Shown here one piece after another: positions 1 through 8,184 of a stretch of 64,000 nt of DNA (its first letter is position 1; each line of letters opens with the position of its first letter). The notes under the pieces are model-generated. The model was not told the origin of the DNA. It did not search any database and worked only from the letters and a program-made list of their open reading frames with translations. The stretch lies in NCBI RefSeq assembly GCF_014522325.1, contig NZ_CP041983.1, positions 1,240,001 through 1,304,000 of the forward strand, in the 5' to 3' direction. Made by a program: the position numbers and the translations under genes. Source of the stretch: Lactobacillus sp. PV012 (GTDB lineage Bacteria; Bacillota; Bacilli; Lactobacillales; Lactobacillaceae).

Positions 1-77
1 CTTTTTCCACAAGCGGTTAAAGCTAATAAAAATAATGCTAAAAAACTTAACATTAAAAATCGATATTTTTTCTTCAT
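1..77 (-). CDS. Amino acid ABC transporter substrate-binding lipoprotein, N-terminal fragment
   Basis: Only the first 25 codons lie in the window; the gene runs off the left edge. From the ATG at 77 the translation begins MKKKYRFLML and continues as a hydrophobic stretch to the lipobox LTAC followed by GK, a typical lipoprotein signal peptide whose Cys would be lipidated. It starts one base after the stop of the ABC ATPase, so the two are translationally coupled. This position and the signal type suggest a second solute-binding protein of the same amino acid importer. The substrate cannot be judged. Confidence 0.7.
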   Translation of the reverse strand, partial: MKKKYRFLMLSFLALFLLALTACGK

Positions 78-78
78 A

Positions 79-828
79 TTAGCCACCTAATTTTTCAGTA
101 ATTACTTTACTTAAGAATTGGCGAGCACGTTCACTTTTTGGATGTTCAAAAAATTCTTCTGGTTTTTCATCTTCAATAATTTGACCTTTATCAAAGAAAA
201 TTAATCGATCACCAACTTGACGTGCAAAGCCCATTTCATGAGTTACTACTACCATCGTTAATCCCTGATCAGCGACAAATTTCATTACATCTAATACGTC
301 CTGAATCATTTCAGGGTCAAGAGCACTTGTTGGTTCATCAAATAAAATTACCTTTGGACTCATTGCAAGTGAACGAGCAATTGCAACACGTTGCTTCTGT
401 CCACCAGAGAGTTGCTTAGGGTAGTAATCTGCCTTATCTTCAAGACCTACTTTTTTGAGTAAGTCCATTGCCATTTGCTTATTTTCTGCATCTGGACGTT
501 TAAGTACAATCTTCGGAGCTAAAGTAATATTTTCAAGCACAGTATGATTTTCATATAAGTTAAAGTGTTGAAATACCATTCCTACATCCTTACGAATGTC
601 ATTTAAGTCAGTTTTTTTATTGGCAATGTTTTTTCCAGTGACAATTAGTTCACCTGAATTAATTTTTTCTAATCCATTCATTGTTCTTATTAAAGTACTT
701 TTTCCTGAACCAGAAGGACCAATAATACTTACAACCTGACCTTCTTCAATGGATAGATTAATATTTTTTAAAGCATGAAGTTTACCATAATATTTATTTA
801 CATCTTTAAATTCAATAATCGCAGCCAT
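79..828 (-). CDS. Amino acid ABC transporter ATP-binding protein (GlnQ-like)
   Basis: This is the cytoplasmic ATPase that powers a polar amino acid importer. At 249 aa it has the usual length. Walker A (GPSGSGKST) is at residues 37-45, the Q-loop near FQHFN about residue 86, the ABC signature LSGGQ at 140-144, and Walker B with catalytic Glu (VILFDEP) at 160-166, followed by the switch His in VVVTHEMG. This set is typical of the GlnQ/HisP (PAAT) subfamily. The ATG at 828 has a good AGGAG site. Its stop is one base from the ATG of the next lipoprotein, and a second substrate-binding protein lies upstream, so ATPase and binding proteins form one locus. The permease is not in the window and is probably beyond the left edge. 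The substrate (Gln, Glu or another polar amino acid) is not determinable. Confidence 0.93.
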   Translation of the reverse strand: MAAIIEFKDVNKYYGKLHALKNINLSIEEGQVVSIIGPSGSGKSTLIRTMNGLEKINSGELIVTGKNIANKKTDLNDIRKDVGMVFQHFNLYENHTVLENITLAPKIVLKRPDAENKQMAMDLLKKVGLEDKADYYPKQLSGGQKQRVAIARSLAMSPKVILFDEPTSALDPEMIQDVLDVMKFVADQGLTMVVVTHEMGFARQVGDRLIFFDKGQIIEDEKPEEFFEHPKSERARQFLSKVITEKLGG

Positions 829-930
829 GCTTGCGCTCCTCTCATGTTATTATATGTTCTTATTCTAAACTAAATTTCAACTTTTTGCTTAAAAAGGATC
901 ATTTTATTTAAAAATAGCCTATTTGTTACG

Positions 931-953
931 TAAAAAAGTCTTAAAATACTTTT
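931..953 (-). terminator. Weak A/T-only hairpin between the binding protein and the ATPase
   Basis: AAAAAGT and ACTTTTT arms flank an 8-nt loop, with a T-rich tail on the minus strand. The stem has almost no GC pairs, so read-through from the binding-protein gene into the ATPase gene is likely. Offered only as a possible attenuating terminator. Confidence 0.25.
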
Positions 954-979
954 TAATCAATAAATTGTTCGAGTTTTAA

Positions 980-1801
980 CTATTCTTTCTCTGCAGCTTT
1001 GATATCAAACCCAGAAATATTACCAAACCATTTTCTTACGAGACGATCATAAGTCCCATCTTTTCTTAGAGACTGTAGGGCTTGATTGATTTTATCTAAA
1101 AATTTTGTCTGTCCTTTATTAACTGCAATTCCGTATGGTTCACTTGTAAAAGTCCCTCCTACTAGCTTATAACCCGAACTTTCCTTCGCTAACCCAGCTA
1201 AAATACCACTATCACTGGTTAAGGCCTTTCCTTGTCCTGCCTTTAAAGCAGTGAAAGCTTGGCCGTAATCATCATACTCAAGAGTTTTAGCCTTAGGAGC
1301 AAACTTCTTTATATTAGCTACAGCAGTTGTCCCCTTTACAGCTAGTACAACTACGCCTTTTTTATTTAAGTCCTTGACTGACTTAATATTTGATGTTTTT
1401 GGAACTAACAATGACTGACCAGCTTGAAAATAAGGCTTGGAGAAACTGACCTCTTTTTTTCTTTCTGGAGTTATAGTCATTGCTGCTAAAACTGCATCAA
1501 TATTTCCATTCTTCAATAGAGGAATTTTAGTCTTAGTGGTGGTTTGAATAAATTCTGCTTTACCCTGACTGCCAAGTATTTTTTTAGTTAAGGCATTAGC
1601 TAAATCAATTTCAAATCCTTCAATTTTTCCATCTTTGATACTCATCAATCCAAATAATCTTGTATCAGCCTTTACCCCCCAAACAATCTTATCCGATTCT
1701 GTTACTTCTTGCTTTACACTTTTTCTCCCACAAGCACTCAACATTAGAAAAAAAGAACATAAAAAAGCTAACAGTAAAATTTTTCTTCCCTGTTTTTTCA
1801 C
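980..1801 (-). CDS. Amino acid ABC transporter substrate-binding lipoprotein (SBP_bac_3 family)
   Basis: This is an extracellular solute receptor that hands amino acids to an ABC permease. The 273-aa product has a signal peptide with lipobox LSAC (Cys24). The SBP_bac_3 fold follows: a start like VWGVKADTRLFG, the family pattern GKIEGFEIDLANALTKKI near residues 57-75, and LAAMTITPERKKEVSFSKPYF near 105-125. The start is GTG at 1801, chosen because AAAGGAGAG lies 8 bases upstream and the signal peptide begins right there. The ATPase gene starts about 150 bp downstream in the same direction. The importer therefore seems to have two binding proteins, this one and the fragment at the left edge. 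Ligand unknown. Confidence 0.9.
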   Translation of the reverse strand: MKKQGRKILLLAFLCSFFLMLSACGRKSVKQEVTESDKIVWGVKADTRLFGLMSIKDGKIEGFEIDLANALTKKILGSQGKAEFIQTTTKTKIPLLKNGNIDAVLAAMTITPERKKEVSFSKPYFQAGQSLLVPKTSNIKSVKDLNKKGVVVLAVKGTTAVANIKKFAPKAKTLEYDDYGQAFTALKAGQGKALTSDSGILAGLAKESSGYKLVGGTFTSEPYGIAVNKGQTKFLDKINQALQSLRKDGTYDRLVRKWFGNISGFDIKAAEKE

Positions 1802-1854
1802 TTTAAATTCTCTCCTTTAAATAAATTATTTTCCACTTATTACTTATTAACTAT

Positions 1855-2301
1855 TTAATCTTCTTTACTTTCATCTTTTAATAACTTTAGAAAGATATTG
1901 CGCCATTCTTCCATTAATGATGTAAGTTGTTCCATCTTTTTAACTCCCATTATCTGAGCAGTTTTTGACTCTAAATCAAGTAGTGGTTCCAATAATTTTT
2001 CTGCATACTTCTCTCCTTCTTCTGTTAGCCTGCATGATTTTACACGGCTATCTTTCTTTAAGGGCACTAAATAAAGATACCCTTGCTCTTTTAAGAGATG
2101 AATTCCTTTATTAATTGATTGTTTAGGGTAGCTGGATAATGCTACTAATTCTCGCTGGCTTAGCTTCTTTTTAAGAAGTAGCTCATGCAAGATAAAAATT
2201 AAATATCCAGGTAAATTAACTTTTTCATACCACTTTTCATAAGCTTTACTTGCTCGAATAATTAATGTATTTAACTTTTCAATTTCTTGATTTAGCATCA
2301 T
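1855..2301 (-). CDS. MarR-family transcriptional regulator
   Basis: A 148-aa winged-helix regulator. The DNA-binding segment reads LSQRELVALSSYPKQSINKGIHLL (recognition helix KQSINKGI), followed by a wing with KKDSRVKSCRLTEEG, the MarR RSxxxxLTxxG pattern, and a C-terminal dimerisation helix. The start at 2301 is preferred over a longer frame to 2406, because AAAGAGGTG sits just upstream and a consensus promoter (2344-2372) lies inside the longer frame. That promoter contains a near-palindrome, so autorepression is likely. Possible targets are the flavin oxidoreductase immediately upstream or the ABC importer downstream; this is inference. The ligand is unknown. Confidence 0.85.
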   Translation of the reverse strand: MMLNQEIEKLNTLIIRASKAYEKWYEKVNLPGYLIFILHELLLKKKLSQRELVALSSYPKQSINKGIHLLKEQGYLYLVPLKKDSRVKSCRLTEEGEKYAEKLLEPLLDLESKTAQIMGVKKMEQLTSLMEEWRNIFLKLLKDESKED

Positions 2302-2343
2302 CGCACCTCTTTCAGTTAGTCCACACATGTACCTTATATTAAT

Positions 2344-2372
2344 ATAATAGTATCTACAGAGACTATTGTCAA
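2344..2372 (-). promoter_or_regulatory. marR promoter with a palindromic operator in the spacer
   Basis: On the minus strand TTGACA (2372-2367), a 17-base spacer and TATTAT (2349-2344) form a near-consensus promoter about 43 bases upstream of the marR start. The 20-bp segment at 2347-2366 is an imperfect palindrome with outer arms ATAGT/ACTAT and 16 of 20 positions symmetric. It fills the spacer and touches the -10. A dimer bound there would exclude RNA polymerase, as expected for an autorepressed MarR gene. Confidence 0.7.
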
Positions 2373-2404
2373 TAAAAAACGCATTCCGACTTAACTCAGA
2401 ATGC
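2373..2404 (-). terminator. Intrinsic terminator of the flavin oxidoreductase gene
   Basis: Arms GCATTC and GAATGC (2399-2404 and 2381-2386) extend inward by three more pairs around a 6-nt loop. They are followed on the minus strand by GTTTTTTATT. The hairpin separates the oxidoreductase gene from the marR promoter right after it. Confidence 0.75.
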
Positions 2405-2428
2405 ATTCTAAATTTTATTTTAATAATA

Positions 2429-3487
2429 CTAATTTTTTGAATTTATTTCTTTCACCGTCTGTGCCAAAAGCTCATAAGAATGGAAAAATGCTTGTTCATC
2501 AAACACCAAACTGTTAACAATAATTTCGTCGAAATCAACCTGAGCTTTTAAATTCATTAACTGTTGTTTAACTTCCTGCTTGGTTCCAACTAACGTTACG
2601 GCACCCATTCTCTCAACTACAGCTTTTTCTTGACCAATTAAGTCATCTGGATCAAATTTTATTGGCCCAAAGTGAGGACTGACTTTTCCTAATTTTTCTT
2701 CGCTATAGTTATCCCAAACCTCTTGGTTAGAAGCTACTGGTGGCTGCAATGCACTACTATTACCCAAAACAATATTTAAAAATGCTTGTGTCTGAGTAGT
2801 AACTAATTTTTTTGCTTCTTCATTGGTATCAGCTAGATAAGCATTTACTCCAATAATTACATAAGGTTTTGCCAAGTATTTTGAAGGTTTAAATTCTTGT
2901 CGATAAATTTTTACTGCATCAATTAACATTGCAGGCGCAAAATGGGATGCAAAAGCATAAGGCAAGCCTAACTTAGCAGCAAGGTGAGCACTATCTGTAC
3001 TTGAACCTAAGATATAAAACGGTACATTTAAATTCGCCGCAGGATATGCATGCACCTTATTCGTATCTTTAAAGTAACCTTCTAATTCCTTTACATCCTC
3101 TTCAAAGTTACTATCTAAATTCTTTCTACGTAGTGCTACTGCAGTTTGCATATCTGTACCAGGAGCTCTACCTAACCCTAAATCTACCCGATTTGGAAAC
3201 ATTGTTTCTAAAGTTCCAAATTGTTCAGCAACAACATAAGGACTGTGATTAGGTAACATAATACCCCCTGAACCAACACGAATCTTTTTAGTTTTCGCTA
3301 AGGTTTCATCCATCAAAATAGTTGTCGCAGCACTAGCCATCCCCATAGCGTTATGGTGTTCTGCAATCCAATAACGTTCATAACCCCAATCTTCTGCTTT
3401 TTGAGCTAACTGAATCATAACGTCAATTGCTTGGGCATAATTTTCCTTTTGCCTTAATGGAGCTAAATTTAAAATAGAATATTTCAT
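2429..3487 (-). CDS. LLM-class (luciferase-like) flavin-dependent oxidoreductase
   Basis: A 352-aa protein of the bacterial-luciferase-like monooxygenase fold, probably using FMN and NAD(P)H. Family marks are the N-terminal [25 protein letters not shown] near residue 38, [35 protein letters not shown] and [21 protein letters not shown]; the last two patterns are typical of the MsnO8-type group in Firmicutes. The ATG at 3487 is preferred to the GTG three codons upstream because AAGGTG is correctly spaced from it. It is transcribed alone and ends in its own terminator just before marR. The substrate is unknown; such proteins are often quinone or flavin reductases or monooxygenases of stress metabolism. 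Confidence 0.88.
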   Translation of the reverse strand: MKYSILNLAPLRQKENYAQAIDVMIQLAQKAEDWGYERYWIAEHHNAMGMASAATTILMDETLAKTKKIRVGSGGIMLPNHSPYVVAEQFGTLETMFPNRVDLGLGRAPGTDMQTAVALRRKNLDSNFEEDVKELEGYFKDTNKVHAYPAANLNVPFYILGSSTDSAHLAAKLGLPYAFASHFAPAMLIDAVKIYRQEFKPSKYLAKPYVIIGVNAYLADTNEEAKKLVTTQTQAFLNIVLGNSSALQPPVASNQEVWDNYSEEKLGKVSPHFGPIKFDPDDLIGQEKAVVERMGAVTLVGTKQEVKQQLMNLKAQVDFDEIIVNSLVFDEQAFFHSYELLAQTVKEINSKN

Positions 3488-3802
3488 AATTTTCACCTTG
3501 ACTGTAATAATATTTACAAAAATTTACCATCTTTTTACTTAGCATACCACTTACTTTTTCTTAGGTAAAAAAATTACTCTTATATTTAAAAATGCGCTTT
3601 CATTCCTTTCTATTCTAAATTCTCTAATATCTAATTCTTTATTCCACAAATCTCTCTAATACTTATCATTTGCCTTGAAGAATTATCTAGGATTATTCTA
3701 GAAGTGATTGTTGTTTTTGAGCGCTCACTCATAGTCCGAACTGACACATTAAAGTCTACTATGGGACAACAGCAAATTTAGGAATTTTTAAGAGGAGAAA
3801 AA
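3488..3802. promoter_or_regulatory. Divergent intergenic region with several palindromes upstream of the permease/decarboxylase pair
   Basis: This gap separates the minus-strand oxidoreductase from the plus-strand permease. It holds three inverted repeats: TCTAGGATTATTCTAGA (3686-3702), the perfect 10-mer TGAGCGCTCA (3718-3727), and CATAGT/ACTATG arms at 3730-3735 and 3758-3763. GAGGAG lies ahead of the permease ATG. I could not assign a clear -35/-10 pair for the plus strand. The palindromes are candidate operators. Confidence 0.4.
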
Positions 3803-5236
3803 ATGACGAAATCAAATAGTCGAAAAATTGGACTCTTTGGTTTAATTGCAATGGTTGTCGGAGCGATGATCGGTGGCGGAATTTTTGATATTCCCCAAAA
3901 TATGGCTGCCTCATCTTCGCTAGGTGCCGTCATTATTGCATGGATTTTAACAGGAATTGGTATGATGGGATTGGCCTTTACCTTTAAGATCTTAGCCGAA
4001 GAACGTCCAGATTTAAATATTGGTATTTATTCCTATGCTCGTGCAGGCTTTGGTAGATACGTTGGATTCAACTCAGCTTGGGGTTATTGGATTGAAGCAA
4101 TTACAGGAAATGTAGCTTATGCTGTGATGCTTAATGACTCATTTGGGCACTACTTCCCTGTTTTACTTAAACACCAATGGCCAACGGTTATTTTTGGAAT
4201 TGTATTAATTTGGATTTATAATTTTTTAGTTCTTAACGGAGTTAAAGAAGCAAGTTTTGTTAATAATATTACTGTTGTGATTAAGTTCATCAGTTTAGCA
4301 GTTATCTTAGTGTGCATGTTTATCTTCTTCCGTTTCCCAACCTTCTTTTGGGGATTCTGGGGACAAGGATTACATTTAGGTAACTTTATGGAACAAGTTA
4401 AGGCTCCAATGTTGGTTACTTTGTGGTGCTTCATCGGTATCGAAGGGGCAGTTGTAATCTCAAACCATGCCAAAAATAAGTCTGATGTTGGTAAAGCAAC
4501 CGTTATTGGTTATCTTACTTCTTTAGTTGCTTATGTCATGATTAGTATTGTAGCTTATGGTATTTATCACCAACCTCATCTTTCTAAGCTAACTGATCCT
4601 TCAACTGCCTACCTCATGAAAAACTTACTTGGTCCTTGGTTTGTTGACTTTGTAACTATTTCAGTAATTATTTCTGTGGGTGGTTCTTGGATTGCTTGGA
4701 CTGTGATGATGGCCCAATTACCATACGCTGCAGCTAAAGGACATGTACTGCCTTCATTCTTTGCACATGAAAATAAGAAAAAAGTTCCTAGTGTTTCCTT
4801 ATACATTTCTAGTATCTTAATGAGTCTATTTATGATATTAGTTGTCACCGCAAATAATGTTTATTTGGCAGCAATCGATATTACTGGGGTCTTAATCTTG
4901 CCATGTTATTTACTAAGCTCAATGTACTTATGGAAGATAGCACAAAAGAAAGAAATATTTAATGACGATCCTGCTAAACGTAATAAGAGCCTTTTCATTG
5001 GAATTTTATCTACAATTTATTGTCTCTGGCTTTTGTATGCTGCAGGATTAAACTACTTATTGATTTCTACAATTATCTATGCGGTTGGAATAATCTTCTT
5101 CTGGATTGCTCGAAAAGAAAATCCAGAAGGTGACAAGCATATTTTCACAAAATGGGAAGCTGTTTTAGCAATTATTTTATGTATTTTAGCAATTATTTCT
5201 ATTTACTTGCTAATCACCAAGAAAGTTAGTTTCTAA
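3803..5236 (+). CDS. APC-superfamily amino acid permease/antiporter paired with a decarboxylase-like gene
   Basis: A 477-aa membrane protein with about 12 hydrophobic helices and the APC signature GLIAMVVGAMIGGGIFDIPQ at residues 12-31, whose GxGIF-like turn binds the substrate backbone. The C-terminus reads ITGVLILPCYLLSSMYLW and WIARKENPEG. The overall pattern is that of the basic amino acid/polyamine antiporter branch (ArcD/LysI-like), used for exchange of an amino acid with its metabolite. The start is supported by GAGGAG. The next gene begins 19 bp downstream on the same strand and encodes a PSD-fold decarboxylase. Together they look like an import-decarboxylate-export unit. The substrate is not known. 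Confidence 0.85.
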   Translation: MTKSNSRKIGLFGLIAMVVGAMIGGGIFDIPQNMAASSSLGAVIIAWILTGIGMMGLAFTFKILAEERPDLNIGIYSYARAGFGRYVGFNSAWGYWIEAITGNVAYAVMLNDSFGHYFPVLLKHQWPTVIFGIVLIWIYNFLVLNGVKEASFVNNITVVIKFISLAVILVCMFIFFRFPTFFWGFWGQGLHLGNFMEQVKAPMLVTLWCFIGIEGAVVISNHAKNKSDVGKATVIGYLTSLVAYVMISIVAYGIYHQPHLSKLTDPSTAYLMKNLLGPWFVDFVTISVIISVGGSWIAWTVMMAQLPYAAAKGHVLPSFFAHENKKKVPSVSLYISSILMSLFMILVVTANNVYLAAIDITGVLILPCYLLSSMYLWKIAQKKEIFNDDPAKRNKSLFIGILSTIYCLWLLYAAGLNYLLISTIIYAVGIIFFWIARKENPEGDKHIFTKWEAVLAIILCILAIISIYLLITKKVSF

Positions 5237-5255
5237 TTAAGGAAAGAAGAAAACT

Positions 5256-6542
5256 ATGAAACAAAATGAAAAATTTAATGTTGGTCAATGGTTACCTAGT
5301 GATCAAGCCTTCTATGATAAATGGTTAAAAAAGGTTTTAAAAGAAGCTGAAGAAGAAGAAAATCAAAAGCTCCTTCCTCCTATTCAAGACTTCAAAGATT
5401 TAATTGAAGGGGATCAAACATTATGGAATCTATTCCATATGATGTTTGATGAAGTTCCACTAAAATATGAAAAAACTCCAATGGGAACTCCTGCTATTCA
5501 TGACTACCGCCAAATGCTTCGTGCTTTAAATAGAATTATGCACCGTGCACCAGAATTTAACACAACTGGTTTAGTTGGATTCCCAATTAATGCAATTTTA
5601 GATTGGCCAATGGCTACTAAAGCAGGTTATGTTGCTTTCATGGATCCACGTGTTAACGAAAAGTTGCGTGCTATCTTAGATTACTGGGGCAAGTTTTTAC
5701 AAGGACCTGATTCTACCTATGTCCTTAATCGTTCCAAAAATGGTTGGTTAAGTGATGAAGCTTTAAAGAGTATGGAAGATGCTGCTTATGGTGATAATTT
5801 TAGAACCATTTTCCAAACTCCTAATGATGACATTAACAATAACTTTGGCTTTAAATCTTGGGATGAATTTTTCACCCGAACATTTAATCCTGGAATCCGC
5901 CCTGTTGCTAACCCCGATGATTTAGATTCAATTGCCAACGCTTGTGAATCTGCACCTTACCGTATTGCACGTAACTTACCTAAACAATCTAAATTCTGGA
6001 TTAAAGGTCAACCTTACTCATTAGTAGATTTACTTCATAATGATCCATTAACTGATCAATTTGTTGGTGGTACTTTATACCAAGCCTTCTTAAGTGCTTT
6101 GAGCTACCACAGATGGAATAGTCCAGTTAGCGGAAAGATTGTTAAAGCTTATAATCTTTATGGTTCATACTACTCAGAAACTCTTAACCAAGGATTTGCA
6201 AATCCAGATGGTCCAGACCCAGCTGCTCCAAATGATTCACAGGCTTATATTACTCAAACTGCTTCTCGTGCAGTTATCTTTATTGAAGCTGATAATCCTA
6301 AGATTGGTTTGATGGCCTTTGTAGCTGTAGGAATGGCTGAAGTTTCAGGTAATGAAATTACTGTTAAGGAAGGTCAACATGTTAATAAAGGTGAACAACT
6401 AGGAATTTTCCACTTTGGTGGTTCTACTCACGTTTTATTATTCAGACCTGGTGTCGATGTAGAATTTAACTTACATGGCCAAGAACCAAGTTTAGGTTCA
6501 TCAAACATTAAAGTGCGTGATGAAATTGGACGTGTTAAGTAA
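5256..6542 (+). CDS. Phosphatidylserine-decarboxylase-family protein, PsiD-like putative amino acid decarboxylase
   Basis: A 428-aa protein in two parts. Residues 1-200 match the N-terminal PSDC-type region found in soluble family members (GQWLPSDQAFYDKW, PPIQDFKDLI, GFKSWDEFFTRTF). The second part is the PSD catalytic domain: YHRWNSPVSGKIV at 284-296, the EADN stretch near 344, and FHFGGST at 385-391. In PSDs the Gly-Ser bond of this last motif is self-cleaved to give the pyruvoyl cofactor, which puts the cofactor on Ser390. There is no membrane or signal segment, unlike the membrane PSD that makes phosphatidylethanolamine. From memory, the motif order and spacing resemble fungal PsiD (L-tryptophan decarboxylase). 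With the antiporter 19 bp upstream, decarboxylation of a free amino acid is likely; the substrate is unproven. Confidence 0.78.
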   Translation: MKQNEKFNVGQWLPSDQAFYDKWLKKVLKEAEEEENQKLLPPIQDFKDLIEGDQTLWNLFHMMFDEVPLKYEKTPMGTPAIHDYRQMLRALNRIMHRAPEFNTTGLVGFPINAILDWPMATKAGYVAFMDPRVNEKLRAILDYWGKFLQGPDSTYVLNRSKNGWLSDEALKSMEDAAYGDNFRTIFQTPNDDINNNFGFKSWDEFFTRTFNPGIRPVANPDDLDSIANACESAPYRIARNLPKQSKFWIKGQPYSLVDLLHNDPLTDQFVGGTLYQAFLSALSYHRWNSPVSGKIVKAYNLYGSYYSETLNQGFANPDGPDPAAPNDSQAYITQTASRAVIFIEADNPKIGLMAFVAVGMAEVSGNEITVKEGQHVNKGEQLGIFHFGGSTHVLLFRPGVDVEFNLHGQEPSLGSSNIKVRDEIGRVK

Positions 6543-6566
6543 AAATTAGATTATTAATTTTAAAAC

Positions 6567-6598
6567 AAAAAAGTCTATCATTACTGATAGGCTTTTTT
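6567..6598. terminator. Bidirectional terminator between decarboxylase and aldo/keto reductase
   Basis: AAAAAAG..CTATCA and TGATAG..CTTTTTT arms flank a TTAC loop. It has U-tracts on both strands and lies between convergent genes. Confidence 0.85.
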
Positions 6599-6614
6599 CA
6601 TGTTTATAAATAAG

Positions 6615-7481
6615 CTACATTTTACCACCAAAGACTGGGAAAATACTTGCATCCCCATAATCTAGTGGCTTCATTTTTTTCAAGATATCCATATCTTCTG
6701 ACGTAATTTCAAAATCAATTTCACTGTTGGCTTTCATATGTTCTGGATTTGCAGATTTAGGAAGTACAACTGTATTCAATTGCCAATCATAGCGAATACA
6801 CAATTGTGGTACTGAAACACCATATTTTTCTGCCATCTTCACAATTTCAGGATCTTTCATTGCTGCTCCATGAGCTACTGGTGAGAAACTTTCAACCACA
6901 ATATCATTATCTTGACTGTATTTGATCAAATCAAGCGGAGTCGCTGCAATATGACAAAGAATTTGGTTAACCATTGGTTTAGTAGAAGAATTAACCATCA
7001 AATTATCTAAATCTTCTTTTTCAAATGAAGAAACCCCAATTGCACGCAACTTTCCTTCTTTCATTGCATCTTCTAAGGCACGCCAAGCTTCTAGGTTACC
7101 TTCAAAATGGCGATCACTTGATTGATTTACTTCATTCCAAGGTTGAGGATTGTGGATAATCATCATATCTAAGTAATCCATTCTCATCTTTTGCAGTGTT
7201 TCATCAATTGAGGCCTTTGCATCTTTATAATTTTTAATGCCCGCCTCAACTTTAGAGTTGATAAAGATCTCATCCCGACCAATTCCACTCTTACGTACAC
7301 CTTCACCTACACCCTCTTCATTACCATAAGCTTGCGCAGTATCAATATGGCGGTAACCAATTTTAATAGCCTCTTCAACAGCCTTAGGGGTTTGATCATT
7401 GGGAATTTCCCATACACCTAATGCTAAACGAGGAATTTTAACTCCATTATTTAAAGTATAAGTATCGTGAAAAATAGACAT
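6615..7481 (-). CDS. Aldo/keto reductase
   Basis: A 288-aa NADPH-dependent carbonyl reductase with a TIM-barrel fold. The AKR tetrad is visible: Asp in HIDTAQAYGNEEGVG, Tyr in the same motif, Lys in FINSKVEAG and His in MMIIHNPQPW. The cofactor-binding C-terminal motif is VVLPKSANPEHMKAN. The start at 7481 follows GGAAAAGAG. It belongs to the AKR5-like group of 2,5-diketo-gluconate or methylglyoxal reductases common in lactobacilli. Physiological substrate unknown. It is transcribed alone, convergent with the decarboxylase gene. Confidence 0.92.
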   Translation of the reverse strand: MSIFHDTYTLNNGVKIPRLALGVWEIPNDQTPKAVEEAIKIGYRHIDTAQAYGNEEGVGEGVRKSGIGRDEIFINSKVEAGIKNYKDAKASIDETLQKMRMDYLDMMIIHNPQPWNEVNQSSDRHFEGNLEAWRALEDAMKEGKLRAIGVSSFEKEDLDNLMVNSSTKPMVNQILCHIAATPLDLIKYSQDNDIVVESFSPVAHGAAMKDPEIVKMAEKYGVSVPQLCIRYDWQLNTVVLPKSANPEHMKANSEIDFEITSEDMDILKKMKPLDYGDASIFPVFGGKM

Positions 7482-7549
7482 CTATCTCTTTTCCTTTCAT
7501 AATCAATTTCACTTTTAGTTTAGCAAGATTAGTTTCAAAAGAGAAATAC

Positions 7550-7960
7550 TTAATTCTTATTAACTTTCATAATTTTTAAGTATGGAAGGATTTTTCTCAT
7601 ACAGAAAAAGAAATAACTGATAATTACTATTATTACTTCAGATTTTATTGGTAATTCCAAAAAATATGGAGATTGCTTAATTACAACTAAGGTAGAAATT
7701 AGCGCTACTATAAGTAGACTTAGGCTAATCATCCATCCCAAAAATTCATTTATATATTTTGTCCACATATTTGGTAGACAACCCCATAACAGAACTAAAA
7801 ATATTATTCCCGATAATAACTCAGATGTTACGGATGCTTTTGCATCATGTCCCAAATAAGCCAAAAAAATGATAGAGTGAATTGTAAAATAGCTACCAAT
7901 TAAGAACCAACTAATGGTTGATACAATTTTTAAAGTAGTAAGAACTTCTCTTGCTTTCAT
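7550..7960 (-). CDS. Small integral membrane protein of unknown function
   Basis: A 136-aa hydrophobic protein with about four predicted helices (ISWFLIGSYFTIHSIIFLAYLG, LLSGIIFLVLLWGCL, MISLSLLIVALISTLVVI, SEVIIVIISYFFF) and a basic C-terminus. The ATG at 7960 has a good AAGGA site. I recognise no family. It lies 68 bp upstream of the aldo/keto reductase in the same direction, so read-through is possible, but no functional link is apparent. Confidence 0.65.
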   Translation of the reverse strand: MKAREVLTTLKIVSTISWFLIGSYFTIHSIIFLAYLGHDAKASVTSELLSGIIFLVLLWGCLPNMWTKYINEFLGWMISLSLLIVALISTLVVIKQSPYFLELPIKSEVIIVIISYFFFCMRKILPYLKIMKVNKN

Positions 7961-8184
7961 GAATCCTTCTTTCCTATTTATTAATTCAATAATTTAATCA
8001 ACATAATATTTTCTAACTATATAATTTTTTAAAGGGATATCATTGTATTATATGAAAGATTATTTTCCCCATTCTCCCAAAAATATTATCAATAATCCTA
8101 TAATATCAATCTTTTCTTACTAAACCAACCTTTCTCAAAGTGCTACAATAGAAACTATCTTATTAATTAAGGAAGTTTTATTTT

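Noticed and set aside
2302..2406. N-terminal extension of the MarR regulator
   Set aside because: The extension would cover the promoter and the upstream terminator; the start at 2301 has the ribosome site and the family N-terminus.
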